From Pseudomonas sp. SORT22 (GTDB lineage: Bacteria; Pseudomonadota; Gammaproteobacteria; Pseudomonadales; Pseudomonadaceae): DNA of 64,000 nt. The stretch spans positions 1,612,501 to 1,676,500 of the forward strand of contig NZ_CP071007.1 in assembly GCF_018417635.1 (NCBI RefSeq), written 5' to 3'. The stretch's first letter is position 1; every line of letters begins with the position of its first letter. Position numbers and translations under genes: made by a program. Positions 24,742-35,589 of the stretch are shown piece by piece. Below the pieces are notes generated by a model. That model made no database searches and had not been told where the DNA came from. It saw only the letters and a program-made list of their open reading frames with translations.

Positions 24742-26483
24742 GGCGCGGGTCGACTGTGGGGGAACAACAGGTCGACGAAGCGCTCGGCAGTCGGTTGCGG
24801 TTCATGGTTGGCCAGGCCGACGCGTTCATTGGCTTCGATGAACACGTAGTCGGGCTGGTCGGCGGCCTTGACCATCAGGTCCAGGCCCACCACCGGGATG
24901 TCCAGGGCGCGGGCGGCGCGGATGGCAGCGTCGACCAGCACCGGGTGCAGGCGCTCGGTGACGTCCTCCAGGCAGCCGCCGGTGTGCAGGTTGGCGGTGC
25001 CGCGCACAGCCAGGCGCTGGCCGGCAGGCAGTACGCTGTCGTAATCGACCCCGGCAGCGTGCAGGGTGCGCTGGGTTTCGTGGTCCAGGGGGATGCGGCT
25101 TTCACCGCCCGTTGCCGCCTGACGCCGACGGCTCTGGGCTTCGATCAGGGCGCCGACGGCGTGCTGGCCGTCGCCGACAATCTGCGCCGGGTGGCGGATG
25201 GCGGCGGCGACCACGTCGAAACCGATGACCACGATGCGCAGGTCAAGGCCGGCATGAAAGCTTTCCAGCAGCACGCGGCTGTCGAAGCGCCGGGCGCTTT
25301 CTACCGCTGCACTGATTTCATCGAGGGTGCTGAGGTTTACCGCCACGCCGTTGCCTTGCTCACCGTCCAGCGGCTTGACCACCACCGCGCCGTGGTCTTC
25401 GAGGAAGGCCAGGTTGTCATCGGCATTGCCGGCCAGTTGCTGCGCCGGCACCTGCAAGCCTGCGGCGCTCAGTACCTTGTGGGTCAGGCTTTTGTCCTGG
25501 CACAGGGTCATGCTCACCGCCGTGGTCAGGTCGCTCAGAGACTCGCGGCAACGTACCCGCCGACCACCATGGATAAGGGTGAACAGGCCGCCATCGGCAT
25601 CGTCGACCTGCACCTCGATACCGCGCCGGTACGCCTCCTCGACGATGATCCGCGCATAGGGGTTGAGCCCGGTTTCAGGGCCTGGGCCGAGGAACAGCGG
25701 CTGGTTGATGCCGTTCTTGCGCTTGACCGCGAAGGTCGGCAGGTTGCGAAACCCCAGCTTGGCGTACAGGCGTTTGGCCTGGCGGTTGTCGTGCAGCACC
25801 GAGAGGTCGAGGCAGGTCAGGCCGCGGCTCATGAAGTGCTCGATCAAATGCCGCACCAGCACTTCGCCGACACCCGGGCGGGTGCACTGTGGGTCCACCG
25901 CCAGGCACCAGAGGCTGCTGCCGTGTTCCGGGTCGGCAAAGGCCTTGTGATGATTCAGGCCCATGACGCTGCCGATGATCGCGCCGCTGTCTTCGTCTTC
26001 GGCCAGCCAGTACACCGGCCCGCCCTGATGGCGCGGGGTCAGCAACTCGGGGTCGATCGGCAGCATGCCGCGGGCCTGGTACAGGGCGTTGATCGCCTGC
26101 CAGTCGCTGTCGCTCTGCGCCCGGCGGATACGAAAACCGCGAAACACCCGTTGCGCCGGGCGGTAGTCGCTGAACCACAGGCGCAGGGTGTCGGACGGGT
26201 CGAGGAACAATTGCTGCGGGGCCTGGGCCAGCACCTGCTGCGGCGCCGCCACGTACAGGGCAATGTCGCGCTCGCCGGGGCGTTCGTCGAGCAGGGCGCT
26301 GGCCAGGCTGGCCGGGTCGGGGTAGGTGTGGCCGATCAGCAGCCGCCCCCAGCCGCAGTGCAGCGAACGCGGCTGGTCGTGGGGCTGGCTGCCATCGCCG
26401 GCCAGTTGCGCCTGCAGTCGCTCATAGGACGGCACCTGGCCGCGCAGCAGGCGCTGGCCGTAAGGTGAGGCATGGGCTTTCAT
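24738..26483 (-). CDS. ngg: N-acetylglutaminylglutamine synthetase (GNAT + ATP-grasp)
   Basis: A 581-residue fusion. Residues about 95-260 form a GNAT acetyltransferase domain (GSSLWCLAVDPQCTRPGVGE and HDNRQAKRLYAKLGF). Residues from about 280 form an ATP-grasp domain similar to glutathione/cyanophycin synthetases (HGAVVVKPLDGEQGNGVAV, DIPVVGLDLMV, YVFIEANERVGLANHEPQ). Together they would acetylate glutamine and join it to a second glutamine, making the dipeptide that AsnO amidates. It lies between asnO (3 bases upstream) and the peptidase gene (4-base overlap), a tight operon. Confidence 0.93.
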   Translation of the reverse strand: MKAHASPYGQRLLRGQVPSYERLQAQLAGDGSQPHDQPRSLHCGWGRLLIGHTYPDPASLASALLDERPGERDIALYVAAPQQVLAQAPQQLFLDPSDTLRLWFSDYRPAQRVFRGFRIRRAQSDSDWQAINALYQARGMLPIDPELLTPRHQGGPVYWLAEDEDSGAIIGSVMGLNHHKAFADPEHGSSLWCLAVDPQCTRPGVGEVLVRHLIEHFMSRGLTCLDLSVLHDNRQAKRLYAKLGFRNLPTFAVKRKNGINQPLFLGPGPETGLNPYARIIVEEAYRRGIEVQVDDADGGLFTLIHGGRRVRCRESLSDLTTAVSMTLCQDKSLTHKVLSAAGLQVPAQQLAGNADDNLAFLEDHGAVVVKPLDGEQGNGVAVNLSTLDEISAAVESARRFDSRVLLESFHAGLDLRIVVIGFDVVAAAIRHPAQIVGDGQHAVGALIEAQSRRRQAATGGESRIPLDHETQRTLHAAGVDYDSVLPAGQRLAVRGTANLHTGGCLEDVTERLHPVLVDAAIRAARALDIPVVGLDLMVKAADQPDYVFIEANERVGLANHEPQPTAERFVDLLFPHSRPAP

Positions 26484-26486
26484 CGA

Positions 26487-28274
26487 TCAGATTCCTTGTT
26501 CGCTGAGCCACAGGTTCAAGGCAGCCAGTTGCCAGAGCTTGGAGCCGCGCAGCGGCGTCAGCTGGCCGTGGGGATCGCTGAGCAGGCGGTCGAGGGCGGC
26601 GGGGTTGAACAGGCCGCGGTCCTGGCTGGGGTCAAGCAGCAACTCACGCACCCAGTCCAGGGTTGCGCCCTGCAGGTGCTTGAGCCCCGGTACCGGGAAG
26701 TAGCCCTTCTTGCGGTCGATGACTTCACTGGGAATGACCAGCCGCGCGGCTTCCTTGAGCACCTGCTTGCCACCGTCGGGCAGCTTGAAGCGCGCCGGGA
26801 TGCGCGCCGAGAGCTCGACCAGGCGATAGTCGAGGAACGGCGTGCGCGCTTCCAGGCCCCAGGCCATGGTCATGTTGTCGACCCGTTTGACCGGGTCGTC
26901 GACCAGCATCACCGTGCTGTCCAGGCGCAGGGCTTTATCCACCGCATCGCTGGCGCCGGGCTGGGCGAAGTGCTGGCGGACAAAGTCGCCGGCGGCGTCG
27001 TGATCGAGCAGCCAAGGCGCTTGCACGGTGGCGGCATAGTCGTCGTAGCTGCGGTCGAAGAACGCCTCGCGGTAGGCTGCGAACGGATCGCGCGCGCCGT
27101 CCACCTGCGGGTACCAGTGGTAACCGGCGAACAGCTCGTCGGCGCCCTGGCCGCTTTGCACCACCTTGCAGTGCCTGGCCACTTCCCGCGACAGCAGGTA
27201 GAAGGCAATGCAGTCATGGCTGACCATCGGCTCGCTCATGGCGCGAAAGGCCGCGGGCAACTGCTCGATGATCTCCCGCTCATCGATGCGCAATTGATGA
27301 TGGCGGGTACCGTAGTGGCGGGCGATCAGGTCGGAGTACTGGAACTCGTCGCCGCGCTCGCCGCCGGCATCCTCGAAGCCGATGGAGAAGGTCGACAGGT
27401 CATCGACACCGACCTCGCGCAGCAGGCCGACGAGCAGGCTCGAGTCGACACCGCCGGACAGCAACACACCGACATCCACCGCAGCGCGTTGACGAATCGC
27501 CACCGCCTCGCGGGTGCTGTCGAGGACGCGGTCGCGCCAGTCTTCCAGGCTCAGGTCCTGTTCGTCGGTGCGCGGGCCATAGTGTAGGTGCCACCAGACT
27601 TGCTGCTCGCAGCGGCCCTGGGCATCGATGCGCATCCAGCTGGCCGGTGGCAGTTTCTCGATATTGGCCAGCAGGGTGCGTGGCGCTGGCACCACGGCGT
27701 GGAAGTTCAGGTAGTGGTTGAGCGCCACTGGGTCGAGCACCGGGTTGATGTCGCCGCCCTTGAGCAGCGCCGGCAGGCTCGAAGCGAAGCGCAGGCGTTC
27801 GCCGGTGCGCGACAGGTACAGCGGCTTGACCCCGAGGCGGTCGCGGGCGAGGAACAGCTGCTGGCTGTCACGTTCCCAGATCGCCAGGGCGAACATACCG
27901 TTCAGGCGTGGCAGCAGGTCGGCGCCCCAGGCGTGATAGCCCTTGAGCAGCACCTCGGTGTCGCCATCCGAGTAGAAGGCATAGCCGAGGCTTTCCAGCT
28001 CGCTGCGCAGCTCGGGGAAGTTGTAGATGGCGCCGTTGAAGGCCAGCGACAGGCCCAACTGGTTATCGACCATGGGCTGCGCCGAGCCGTCGGACAGGTC
28101 CATGATTTTCAGCCGGCGATGGCCCAGGGCAATCGGCCCCTGGCTATGGAAACCCCAGGCGTCAGGGCCGCGAGGTGCCAGGTGATGGGTGATCCGCTCG
28201 ACCGCGGCGAGGTCCGCCGGGCGTGGTGGGTGGGCAACAGGGGTGAAACGAAACTCTCCAGCTAATCCGCACAT
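26487..28274 (-). CDS. asnO: N-acetylglutaminylglutamine amidotransferase (asparagine-synthase-like)
   Basis: A 595-residue class II glutamine amidotransferase. Cys2 in MCGLAGEF is the glutaminase nucleophile; residues 1-200 form the Ntn domain (HRRLKIMDLSDGSAQP, NGAIYNFPELR). The synthetase half contains the pyrophosphate loop LLSGGVDSSLL near 272-282 and the later QGADELFAGYHWY block. In NAGGN synthesis it converts the terminal carboxylate to the amide. It is the first gene of the operon; a hairpin sits in the leader (28305-28323) and a GTAAGGACTT ribosome binding sequence precedes the ATG. Confidence 0.93.
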   Translation of the reverse strand: MCGLAGEFRFTPVAHPPRPADLAAVERITHHLAPRGPDAWGFHSQGPIALGHRRLKIMDLSDGSAQPMVDNQLGLSLAFNGAIYNFPELRSELESLGYAFYSDGDTEVLLKGYHAWGADLLPRLNGMFALAIWERDSQQLFLARDRLGVKPLYLSRTGERLRFASSLPALLKGGDINPVLDPVALNHYLNFHAVVPAPRTLLANIEKLPPASWMRIDAQGRCEQQVWWHLHYGPRTDEQDLSLEDWRDRVLDSTREAVAIRQRAAVDVGVLLSGGVDSSLLVGLLREVGVDDLSTFSIGFEDAGGERGDEFQYSDLIARHYGTRHHQLRIDEREIIEQLPAAFRAMSEPMVSHDCIAFYLLSREVARHCKVVQSGQGADELFAGYHWYPQVDGARDPFAAYREAFFDRSYDDYAATVQAPWLLDHDAAGDFVRQHFAQPGASDAVDKALRLDSTVMLVDDPVKRVDNMTMAWGLEARTPFLDYRLVELSARIPARFKLPDGGKQVLKEAARLVIPSEVIDRKKGYFPVPGLKHLQGATLDWVRELLLDPSQDRGLFNPAALDRLLSDPHGQLTPLRGSKLWQLAALNLWLSEQGI

Positions 28275-28304
28275 AAGTCCTTACCGGTTTTGCCGTTGGG
28301 GAAG

Positions 28305-28323
28305 GTGCCCGAAACCCGGGCAC
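28305..28323 (-). promoter_or_regulatory. Leader hairpin before asnO
   Basis: GTGCCCG and CGGGCAC form a perfect 7-bp stem with a 5-base loop, 31 bases upstream of the asnO start. There is no T-run, so it is more likely a leader structure or operator than a terminator. Confidence 0.55.
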
Positions 28324-28380
28324 ATGGAAACTGACCGGTGCGGATACCGAGAGTTTTAGATCAATCGGTTATAAGCGGTA

Positions 28381-28460
28381 GCTGCAAGCGACAAGCTTCA
28401 AGCTGCAAGAGCACGCCGGGTCAATCAGCTTTTAGTGTGTGGCTTGGCGCTTGTCGCTGC
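28381..28460. repeat. Heptamer-type repeat overlapping the 3' end of mnmC
   Basis: GCTGCAAGCGACAAGCTTCAAGCTGCAAG (28381-28409) is partly complementary to GCGCTTGTCGCTGC (28447-28460), inside the mnmC coding end. The units match the heptamer tracts at 8542 and 21242. The hairpin may serve as the mnmC terminator. Confidence 0.75.
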
Positions 28461-30440
28461 TTTTTTATTCCTGATCAATTCACGCAACATGAAGCGATTC
28501 GGGTGGCAGGCTTCGGCCACGGCGCGGGGCACCGGCAGCGGTGCGTTGTCGGCCCAGGCGGCGATCATTTCGCCCGCCAGTGGCGCGGTGATCAGCCCCC
28601 GCGAGCCATGGCCGCTGTTGATGAACAGGCCTTCTAGCCAGGGGCAGGGGGTGGCGGGAATTTGCCGGGCATCGCGGGCCAGCACGGCGTAGTCCTGGTT
28701 GAACTGCGCCTGTTCGGCCAGCGGGCCGACAATCGGCAGGTAGTCGGGGCTGGTGCAGCGAAACGCGGCGCGGCCCTGCAGCGTATGCGGGTCGAGACTG
28801 TGGGCGCCCAGGCGCTGGGCCAGGTCGCTGGAGATCGCCTCAAGCAGGCCAAGGTTGCCGACGTGCTCGCCGGGGGTGGGCGTGAGGTCGGTGCTGTGAA
28901 AGTCGAAGCTGGCGCCGAGGGTGTGCTCGCCATTGCGCGGCGGCGCGACATAGCCGTCGGCGCACACCACCGTGGTCAATGCCTGGCTTTGCGCTGTCAC
29001 GGGCAGGCGGGTGACCTGCCCGCGAATGCGCTTGAGCGGCAACCCGGCGCAAGGCTCGAAGTTGTGGATTTCGGCGGCGGTCGCCAACACCACCAGCGGC
29101 GCGCTGGCCAGCAGTTTGTCGCTTTCCCAGGCTTGCCAGAGGCCGTCGACCTTACGCAGTTGCAGTACCTGATGATGGGTCAGCAGGGTGATGTTCGGGT
29201 GCTGCAGTTGCGCCTGGCACAGCGCCGGCGGATGCACCCAGCCGCCTTCAGGGTAGAACAGCCCGCCGCTGTCCAGGGCAACCCCGGCCAGTTGTTCAGC
29301 CTGCTCACGGTCCAGGCGTTGCAGCAATTGCGGGTTGAAGGCTGCGGCCAGTTGCTGCTGGCGCTGGTCTTCCTTGGCGTCGAAGGCCAGCTGCAGCACC
29401 CCGCAGCCATCCCAGTCCTGGCCGCGCTGCAGGCGTTCGAGCAGCCGCCGGGTGTAGCCGAAACCGCTGAGGATCAGGCGCGACAACGCCGTGCCGTGTG
29501 CAGACAGCTTCAGGTACAGCACCCCTTGCGGGTTGCCCGAAGCTTCTGCTGCTGGCGTCGCATGGCGCTCCAGCACCTTTACCTGCCAGCCGCGGGCGGC
29601 CAGGCTGGCGGCGCTGGCGCACCCGGCAAGGCCAGCGCCGATCACCAGCGCCTGGCGTGGGCCGCGCAGGGCAGGCGGCTGGGCAAACCACGGCGCGCTG
29701 GCGGCCGGTTGCGGCTGCTCGGCCGGCCAGCCATTGAAGGTGCCGCGCAGCACTTCCCATTTCTTGCCGATGCCGGGAATGCGCTTCATGCTAAAGCCTA
29801 CGGCGATCAGGCCGCGGCGCACCCAGCCGGTGCTGGTGAAGGTGCCGAGGGTGGTGCCGGGCGCTGACAGCCGGCCGATCTCGGCGAACAGCTCCGGGGT
29901 CCACATTTCCGGGTTTTTGGCCGGGGCAAAGCCGTCGAGGAACCAGGCATCCACCTGTGCATCGAGCTGCGGCAGTTGCTCCAGCACGTCGCCGATCATC
30001 AGGGTCAGGCGCACCCGGCCCTGCTCGAACGCGAACGGCTGGAAGCCTTCGTGCACTGCCACGTACTGGCTCAGCAACTGGCTGCTGAACGGCGCCAGCT
30101 GCGGCCACAGGGCCAGGGCGCGACTGAGGTCGGCGCGGGACAGGGGGTATTTTTCGACGCTGATGAAGTGCAGCCGCGCATCAGCCGGGGCGCACTCGGC
30201 AAACAGCTGCCAGGCGCAGAAGAAGTTCAGGCCGGTGCCGAAGCCGGTTTCGCCGATCACCAGGCACTGGCCCGGCTGCATTGCGCTGAAACGCTGGCGC
30301 AAGTCGTTCTGGTCGATGAACACGTGACGGGTTTCCTCCAGGCTCTGCTCCTTGGAGAAATAGATGTCGTCGTATTGGCGCGAGTGCGGTCGGCCCTGGT
30401 CGTCCCAGTCGATCTGGGCGTATTGGGTTACTTCGGTCAT
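28425..30440 (-). CDS. mnmC: Bifunctional tRNA mnm5s2U34 biosynthesis protein MnmC
   Basis: A 671-residue fusion. The N-terminal methyltransferase domain (about 1-240) contains the SAM motif VIGETGFGTGLNF near 61-73 and the conserved WFLDGFAPAKNPEMW near 170-184. The C-terminal FAD oxidoreductase domain starts with VIGAGLAGCASAASLAARGW near 267. The oxidase converts cmnm5s2U34 to nm5s2U34 and the methylase makes mnm5s2U34 in the wobble position of tRNAs for Lys, Glu and Gln. The last dozen residues (AATSAKPHTKS) are encoded by a heptamer repeat tract, so the natural C-terminus seems to have been extended or replaced. Confidence 0.94.
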   Translation of the reverse strand: MTEVTQYAQIDWDDQGRPHSRQYDDIYFSKEQSLEETRHVFIDQNDLRQRFSAMQPGQCLVIGETGFGTGLNFFCAWQLFAECAPADARLHFISVEKYPLSRADLSRALALWPQLAPFSSQLLSQYVAVHEGFQPFAFEQGRVRLTLMIGDVLEQLPQLDAQVDAWFLDGFAPAKNPEMWTPELFAEIGRLSAPGTTLGTFTSTGWVRRGLIAVGFSMKRIPGIGKKWEVLRGTFNGWPAEQPQPAASAPWFAQPPALRGPRQALVIGAGLAGCASAASLAARGWQVKVLERHATPAAEASGNPQGVLYLKLSAHGTALSRLILSGFGYTRRLLERLQRGQDWDGCGVLQLAFDAKEDQRQQQLAAAFNPQLLQRLDREQAEQLAGVALDSGGLFYPEGGWVHPPALCQAQLQHPNITLLTHHQVLQLRKVDGLWQAWESDKLLASAPLVVLATAAEIHNFEPCAGLPLKRIRGQVTRLPVTAQSQALTTVVCADGYVAPPRNGEHTLGASFDFHSTDLTPTPGEHVGNLGLLEAISSDLAQRLGAHSLDPHTLQGRAAFRCTSPDYLPIVGPLAEQAQFNQDYAVLARDARQIPATPCPWLEGLFINSGHGSRGLITAPLAGEMIAAWADNAPLPVPRAVAEACHPNRFMLRELIRNKKAATSAKPHTKS

Positions 30441-30575
30441 GTTCGGCTCAGCATTGGCAAGAGGGCCATTTTAGCTGATCGGCGCCAGGCTGTTTGACTT
30501 GTGGCAGGCTTTGTTTTGTGCCGACAAAGGTTTCGACAATCCGCTAGTCTTGCTTATCCAAGTAGGGAGCCTGGT

Positions 30576-32069
30576 ATGTTCGAATCCGCTGAAATTGGTC
30601 ACGCCATCGACAAAGACACCTATGACGCCGAGGTCCCGGCGCTGCGTGAAGCGTTGCTGGAGGCGCAGTTCGAGCTCAAGCAGCAGGCGCGTTTCCCGGT
30701 GATCGTACTGATCAACGGCATCGAAGGTGCCGGCAAGGGCGAGACGGTCAAGCTGCTCAACGAATGGATGGACCCGCGCCTGATCGAGGTGCGCACCTTC
30801 GACCAGCAAACCGACGAAGAACTCGCCCGTCCACCGGCCTGGCGCTACTGGCGGGCACTGCCGGCCAAGGGGCGGATGGGCGTATTTTTTGGCAACTGGT
30901 ACAGCCAGATGCTCCAGGGCCGCGTGCATGGCCAGTTCAAGGATGCCGTGCTCGACCAGGCCATCCGCGGCGCCGAGCGCCTCGAAGAGATGCTCTGCGA
31001 TGAAGGCGCGCTGATCTTCAAGTTCTGGTTTCACCTGTCCAAGAAGCAGATGAAAGCCCGCCTCAAGGCGCTCAAGGACGATCCGCTGCACAGCTGGCGG
31101 ATCAGCCCGCTGGACTGGCAGCAGTCCGAAACCTACGACCGTTTCGTGCGCTTTGGCGAGCGGGTGCTGCGCCAGACCAGTCGCGACTACGCGCCCTGGC
31201 ATGTGATCGAGGGCGTCGATCCGCATTACCGCAGCCTGGCTGTGGGCAAGATTCTGCTCGAAGGGCTGCAGGCCGCGCTCAAGTCCGATCACGGGCCGAT
31301 CCACCAGGCCAACATCGCGCCGCTGGGTGAAAGCATCGACCAGCGTAGCCTGCTCGGCAGCCTCGACCTGAGCCTGCGCCTGGACAAGGACGACTACCAG
31401 GAACAACTGATTACCGAACAGGCGCGCCTGGCTGGCCTGCTGCGTGACAAGCGCATGCGCCGCCACGCCCTGATTGCCGTGTTCGAAGGCAACGATGCGG
31501 CGGGCAAGGGCGGTGCCATTCGCCGGGTGGCGGCAGCCCTCGACCCGCGCCAGTACCGCATCGTGCCGATCGCCGCGCCCACCGAAGAAGAGCGCGCGCA
31601 GCCGTACCTGTGGCGCTTTTGGCGGCACATTCCGGCGCGTGGCAAGTTCACCGTGTTCGACCGTTCCTGGTATGGCCGGGTACTGGTCGAGCGGATCGAA
31701 GGCTTTTGCAGCCAGGCCGACTGGATGCGCGCCTATGGCGAGATCAACGACTTCGAAGAACAACTGAGTAATGCTGGCGTGGTGGTGGTGAAGTTCTGGC
31801 TGTCGATTGACGAACAGACCCAGCTCGAGCGCTTTCAGGAGCGCGAGCAGATCCCGTTCAAGCGCTTCAAGATCACCGAGGAAGACTGGCGCAACCGCGA
31901 GAAGTGGGGGCAGTACGCGGAGGCTGTGGGCGACATGGTCGACCGTACCAGCACCGAGATTGCGCCCTGGACCCTGGTCGAGGCCAATGACAAGCGCTGG
32001 GCGCGGGTCAAGGTGTTGCGCACCATCAACCAGGCGCTGGAGGCGGCGTTCAAGAAGCACAAGAAATGA
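30576..32069 (+). CDS. pap: Polyphosphate:AMP phosphotransferase (class II PPK2)
   Basis: A 497-residue protein made of two fused PPK2 domains. The first has a Walker-A-like NGIEGAGKGE near residue 48-57, the second EGNDAAGKGG near 306-315 followed by the DRSWYGRVLVER block near 362-373. Two-domain PPK2 enzymes phosphorylate AMP to ADP using polyphosphate; the P. aeruginosa and Acinetobacter Pap proteins have this length. Start ATG 30576 begins MFESAEIGHAIDK; the upstream frame extension lacks a ribosome binding site and is dropped. Divergent from mnmC. A hairpin follows the stop codon. Confidence 0.92.
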   Translation: MFESAEIGHAIDKDTYDAEVPALREALLEAQFELKQQARFPVIVLINGIEGAGKGETVKLLNEWMDPRLIEVRTFDQQTDEELARPPAWRYWRALPAKGRMGVFFGNWYSQMLQGRVHGQFKDAVLDQAIRGAERLEEMLCDEGALIFKFWFHLSKKQMKARLKALKDDPLHSWRISPLDWQQSETYDRFVRFGERVLRQTSRDYAPWHVIEGVDPHYRSLAVGKILLEGLQAALKSDHGPIHQANIAPLGESIDQRSLLGSLDLSLRLDKDDYQEQLITEQARLAGLLRDKRMRRHALIAVFEGNDAAGKGGAIRRVAAALDPRQYRIVPIAAPTEEERAQPYLWRFWRHIPARGKFTVFDRSWYGRVLVERIEGFCSQADWMRAYGEINDFEEQLSNAGVVVVKFWLSIDEQTQLERFQEREQIPFKRFKITEEDWRNREKWGQYAEAVGDMVDRTSTEIAPWTLVEANDKRWARVKVLRTINQALEAAFKKHKK

Positions 32070-32074
32070 TAGCG

Positions 32075-32094
32075 GGGGCTGCGAAAGCAGCCCC
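32075..32094 (+). terminator. Hairpin after pap
   Basis: GGGGCTGC - gaaa - GCAGCCCC, a perfect 8-bp stem with a GNRA-type tetraloop just after the stop codon, but no T-run follows. Probable transcript end or 3' stabiliser. Confidence 0.6.
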
Positions 32095-32210
32095 AGCAGG
32101 AGCTCAGGGAATGAAGTACTGAATTCTTTTCCGCATTCTTGCCTGTCTCGCCACCAACCCAGCCCGTAGAATCCAGTTTCCCCCCCACCAAAGGGCTATC
32201 GAGGCTGGTT

Positions 32211-33167
32211 ATGCATATTTCTTCCGGACGCTGGGTCTACGGTCTGTCCTTGTCGCTGCTGACCGCCGTGCTCTGGGGCATCCTGCCGATCAAGCTCAAA
32301 CAGGTGCTGCAGGTGATGGACCCGATCACCGTGACCTGGTTTCGCCTGCTGGTGTCCGGCGGCCTGTTGCTGGCCTGGCTGGCGGCAAGCAAGCGCCTGC
32401 CCTCGTTCAATGGCCTCGGGCGCAAGGGCTGGGGCCTGGTGTTGCTGGCTACCTGCGGCCTGGTGGGCAACTATGTGCTGTACCTGGTCGGGCTCAAGCT
32501 GCTCAGCCCCGGCACCGCCCAGCTGGTGGTGCAGATGGGCCCGGTGCTGTTGCTGGTGGCCAGCGTGTTCCTGTTCAAGGAACGCTTTAGCCTGGGGCAG
32601 GGCATGGGCCTGGTGATCCTGCTGCTGGGCTTTGGCCTGTTCTTCAATCAACGCCTGGATGAGCTGCTCACCTCCCTGAGCGTCTACACCACCGGCGTGC
32701 TGACCATCCTCCTGGCGACCTCTATCTGGGTGTTCTATGCCCTGAGCCAGAAGCAGCTGCTGACGGTATGGAACTCGATGCAGGTGATGATGGTGATCTA
32801 CCTGTTTTGCGCAGCCTTGCTGACCCCTTGGGTGCATCCGTTGGAGGCGCTGCAATTGAGCCCGCTGCAAGGCTGGCTGCTGCTTGCCTGCTGTTTGAAC
32901 ACCCTGGTGGCCTACGGCGCGTTTGCCGAAGCCCTGGCGCACTGGGAAGCCTCCAAGGTCAGTGCGACCCTGGCGGTGACGCCGCTGATCACCTTTGTGG
33001 CGGTGGCCCTGGCAGCCTGGTTCTGGCCCGACTTTGTCCACGCCGAGCAGATCAACACCCTGGGCTACATCGGTGCGCTGGTGGTGGTGCTGGGCTCGGC
33101 GCTGACCGCCCTGGGCCCCTCGATCATGGCCGGCTGGCGGGCCAGGCGCGTTCGCCTGGCCCGGTGA
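32211..33167 (+). CDS. DMT-superfamily (EamA) transporter
   Basis: A 318-residue inner-membrane protein with ten predicted helices in two EamA repeats (LTAVLWGILPIKLKQVLQ in helix 1; APT-like KVSATLAVTPLITFVAV near 255-271 in the second repeat). Such transporters export amino acids or other small metabolites; the substrate cannot be told. The ATG at 32211 is chosen since hydrophobic sequence starts soon after, and the upstream extension is hydrophilic and unlike the family. It is convergent with the fumarase gene, with only one base between the stop codons. Confidence 0.82.
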   Translation: MHISSGRWVYGLSLSLLTAVLWGILPIKLKQVLQVMDPITVTWFRLLVSGGLLLAWLAASKRLPSFNGLGRKGWGLVLLATCGLVGNYVLYLVGLKLLSPGTAQLVVQMGPVLLLVASVFLFKERFSLGQGMGLVILLLGFGLFFNQRLDELLTSLSVYTTGVLTILLATSIWVFYALSQKQLLTVWNSMQVMMVIYLFCAALLTPWVHPLEALQLSPLQGWLLLACCLNTLVAYGAFAEALAHWEASKVSATLAVTPLITFVAVALAAWFWPDFVHAEQINTLGYIGALVVVLGSALTALGPSIMAGWRARRVRLAR

Positions 33168-33168
33168 T

Positions 33169-34563
<1,395 letters not shown>

Positions 34564-34719
34564 GCTGCGCTCACTCCCTTGTGGTCTGAATTCGCAGTTT
34601 AGGTCCTTATTTGGCGTAGCGGTTCCATCGCGCGTCGACCCACTTGAGCACTGTGCCACTGTCGGCGCAGAATGCTCTACTCTGGGGTACTACCTCCTCT
34701 GTCTATTGAAGGAATTCCG

Positions 34720-35244
34720 ATGACCCGTCTTCGCGCCCTCTGCACTGCTGTAGCGCTGGTCTGCGCCAGCGGCCAGGTGCTTGCAGATACCGCCAGCCAC
34801 AACGCCAGTGCTGAAAAATTCCTCATGATGGCGCATGCCGACAAGCTCGGTACTCCGGTCTACATGCAGGTGCAGCAGATGTTTGCCCAGCGTTTCGAAC
34901 AGACCAAGGCCCCAGCCTCGAAGAAATCCGTGCTCGACAGCTACCAGGCCAAGGCCAACGCCGCCCTGGACCAGGCCATCGGCTGGAACAAGCTCAAGCC
35001 GGACATGGTCAAGCTCTACACCACCACCTTCACTGAAAGCGAACTGAAAGACCTGGTCGCCTTCTACCAGTCGCCTCTGGGCAAGAAAGTCCTCGAGAAG
35101 ATGCCGCAGGTGACCCAGCAATCGGCGCAGCTGACCCAGCAGAAACTGGAAAGCGCGGTACCGGTGGTCAACAAGCTGCTGGCTGACATGACCAAGGAAC
35201 TCGACCCGAACGCCGGCAAGGCCGCCGCGCCAGCCAAGAAGTAA
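34720..35244 (+). CDS. DUF2059-domain exported protein
   Basis: A 174-residue protein with signal peptide MTRLRALCTAVALVCASGQVLA and a DUF2059 helical domain (about 95-150: TTTFTESELKDLVAFYQSPL and GKKVLEKMPQVTQQSAQL). It ends in a Lys/Ala-rich tail. Expected in the periplasm, function unknown. The ATG at 34720 follows GAAGGAATTCC. It is followed 15 bases later by a bolA-family gene, probably in one transcript. Confidence 0.87.
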   Translation: MTRLRALCTAVALVCASGQVLADTASHNASAEKFLMMAHADKLGTPVYMQVQQMFAQRFEQTKAPASKKSVLDSYQAKANAALDQAIGWNKLKPDMVKLYTTTFTESELKDLVAFYQSPLGKKVLEKMPQVTQQSAQLTQQKLESAVPVVNKLLADMTKELDPNAGKAAAPAKK

Positions 35245-35259
35245 GCAGCGGAGCCCGAC

Positions 35260-35559
35260 ATGACCATGCAGCAAAAGATCGAGCACCGCCTGCAAGCGCT
35301 GGCACCCACGCACTTGCAGGTGCTCGATGAAAGCCACATGCACAGCCGTGGGCAGCAGACCCATTACAAGGCGGTGCTGGTGAGCGAGCAGTTCGAGGGG
35401 CTGAACAGCGTCAAGCGTCACCAGAAAGTGTATGCCACCCTCGGTGAGCTGATGAGCGAGTTTCACGCCCTGGCGCTGCACACCTATACGCCGCAGGAAT
35501 GGCAGAAAATCGGTGTCGCCCCGGCGTCGCCGACCTGCGCCGGTGGCAGCAAGCACTGA
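35260..35559 (+). CDS. BolA-family protein
   Basis: A 99-residue BolA/IbaG-fold protein: MQQKIEHRLQALAPTHLQVL, the DESHMHSRGQQTHYKAVLVS core and the closing SVKRHQKVYATLGELMSE with the conserved RHQ(R)xVY helix. BolA proteins pair with monothiol glutaredoxins in iron-sulfur trafficking and can bind DNA. The conserved His residues in ESHMHS are present. It follows the DUF2059 gene and is closed by an intrinsic terminator. Confidence 0.9.
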   Translation: MTMQQKIEHRLQALAPTHLQVLDESHMHSRGQQTHYKAVLVSEQFEGLNSVKRHQKVYATLGELMSEFHALALHTYTPQEWQKIGVAPASPTCAGGSKH

Positions 35560-35589
35560 TTTCCTCGTCAGGTTTTTGCTAGAATGATC

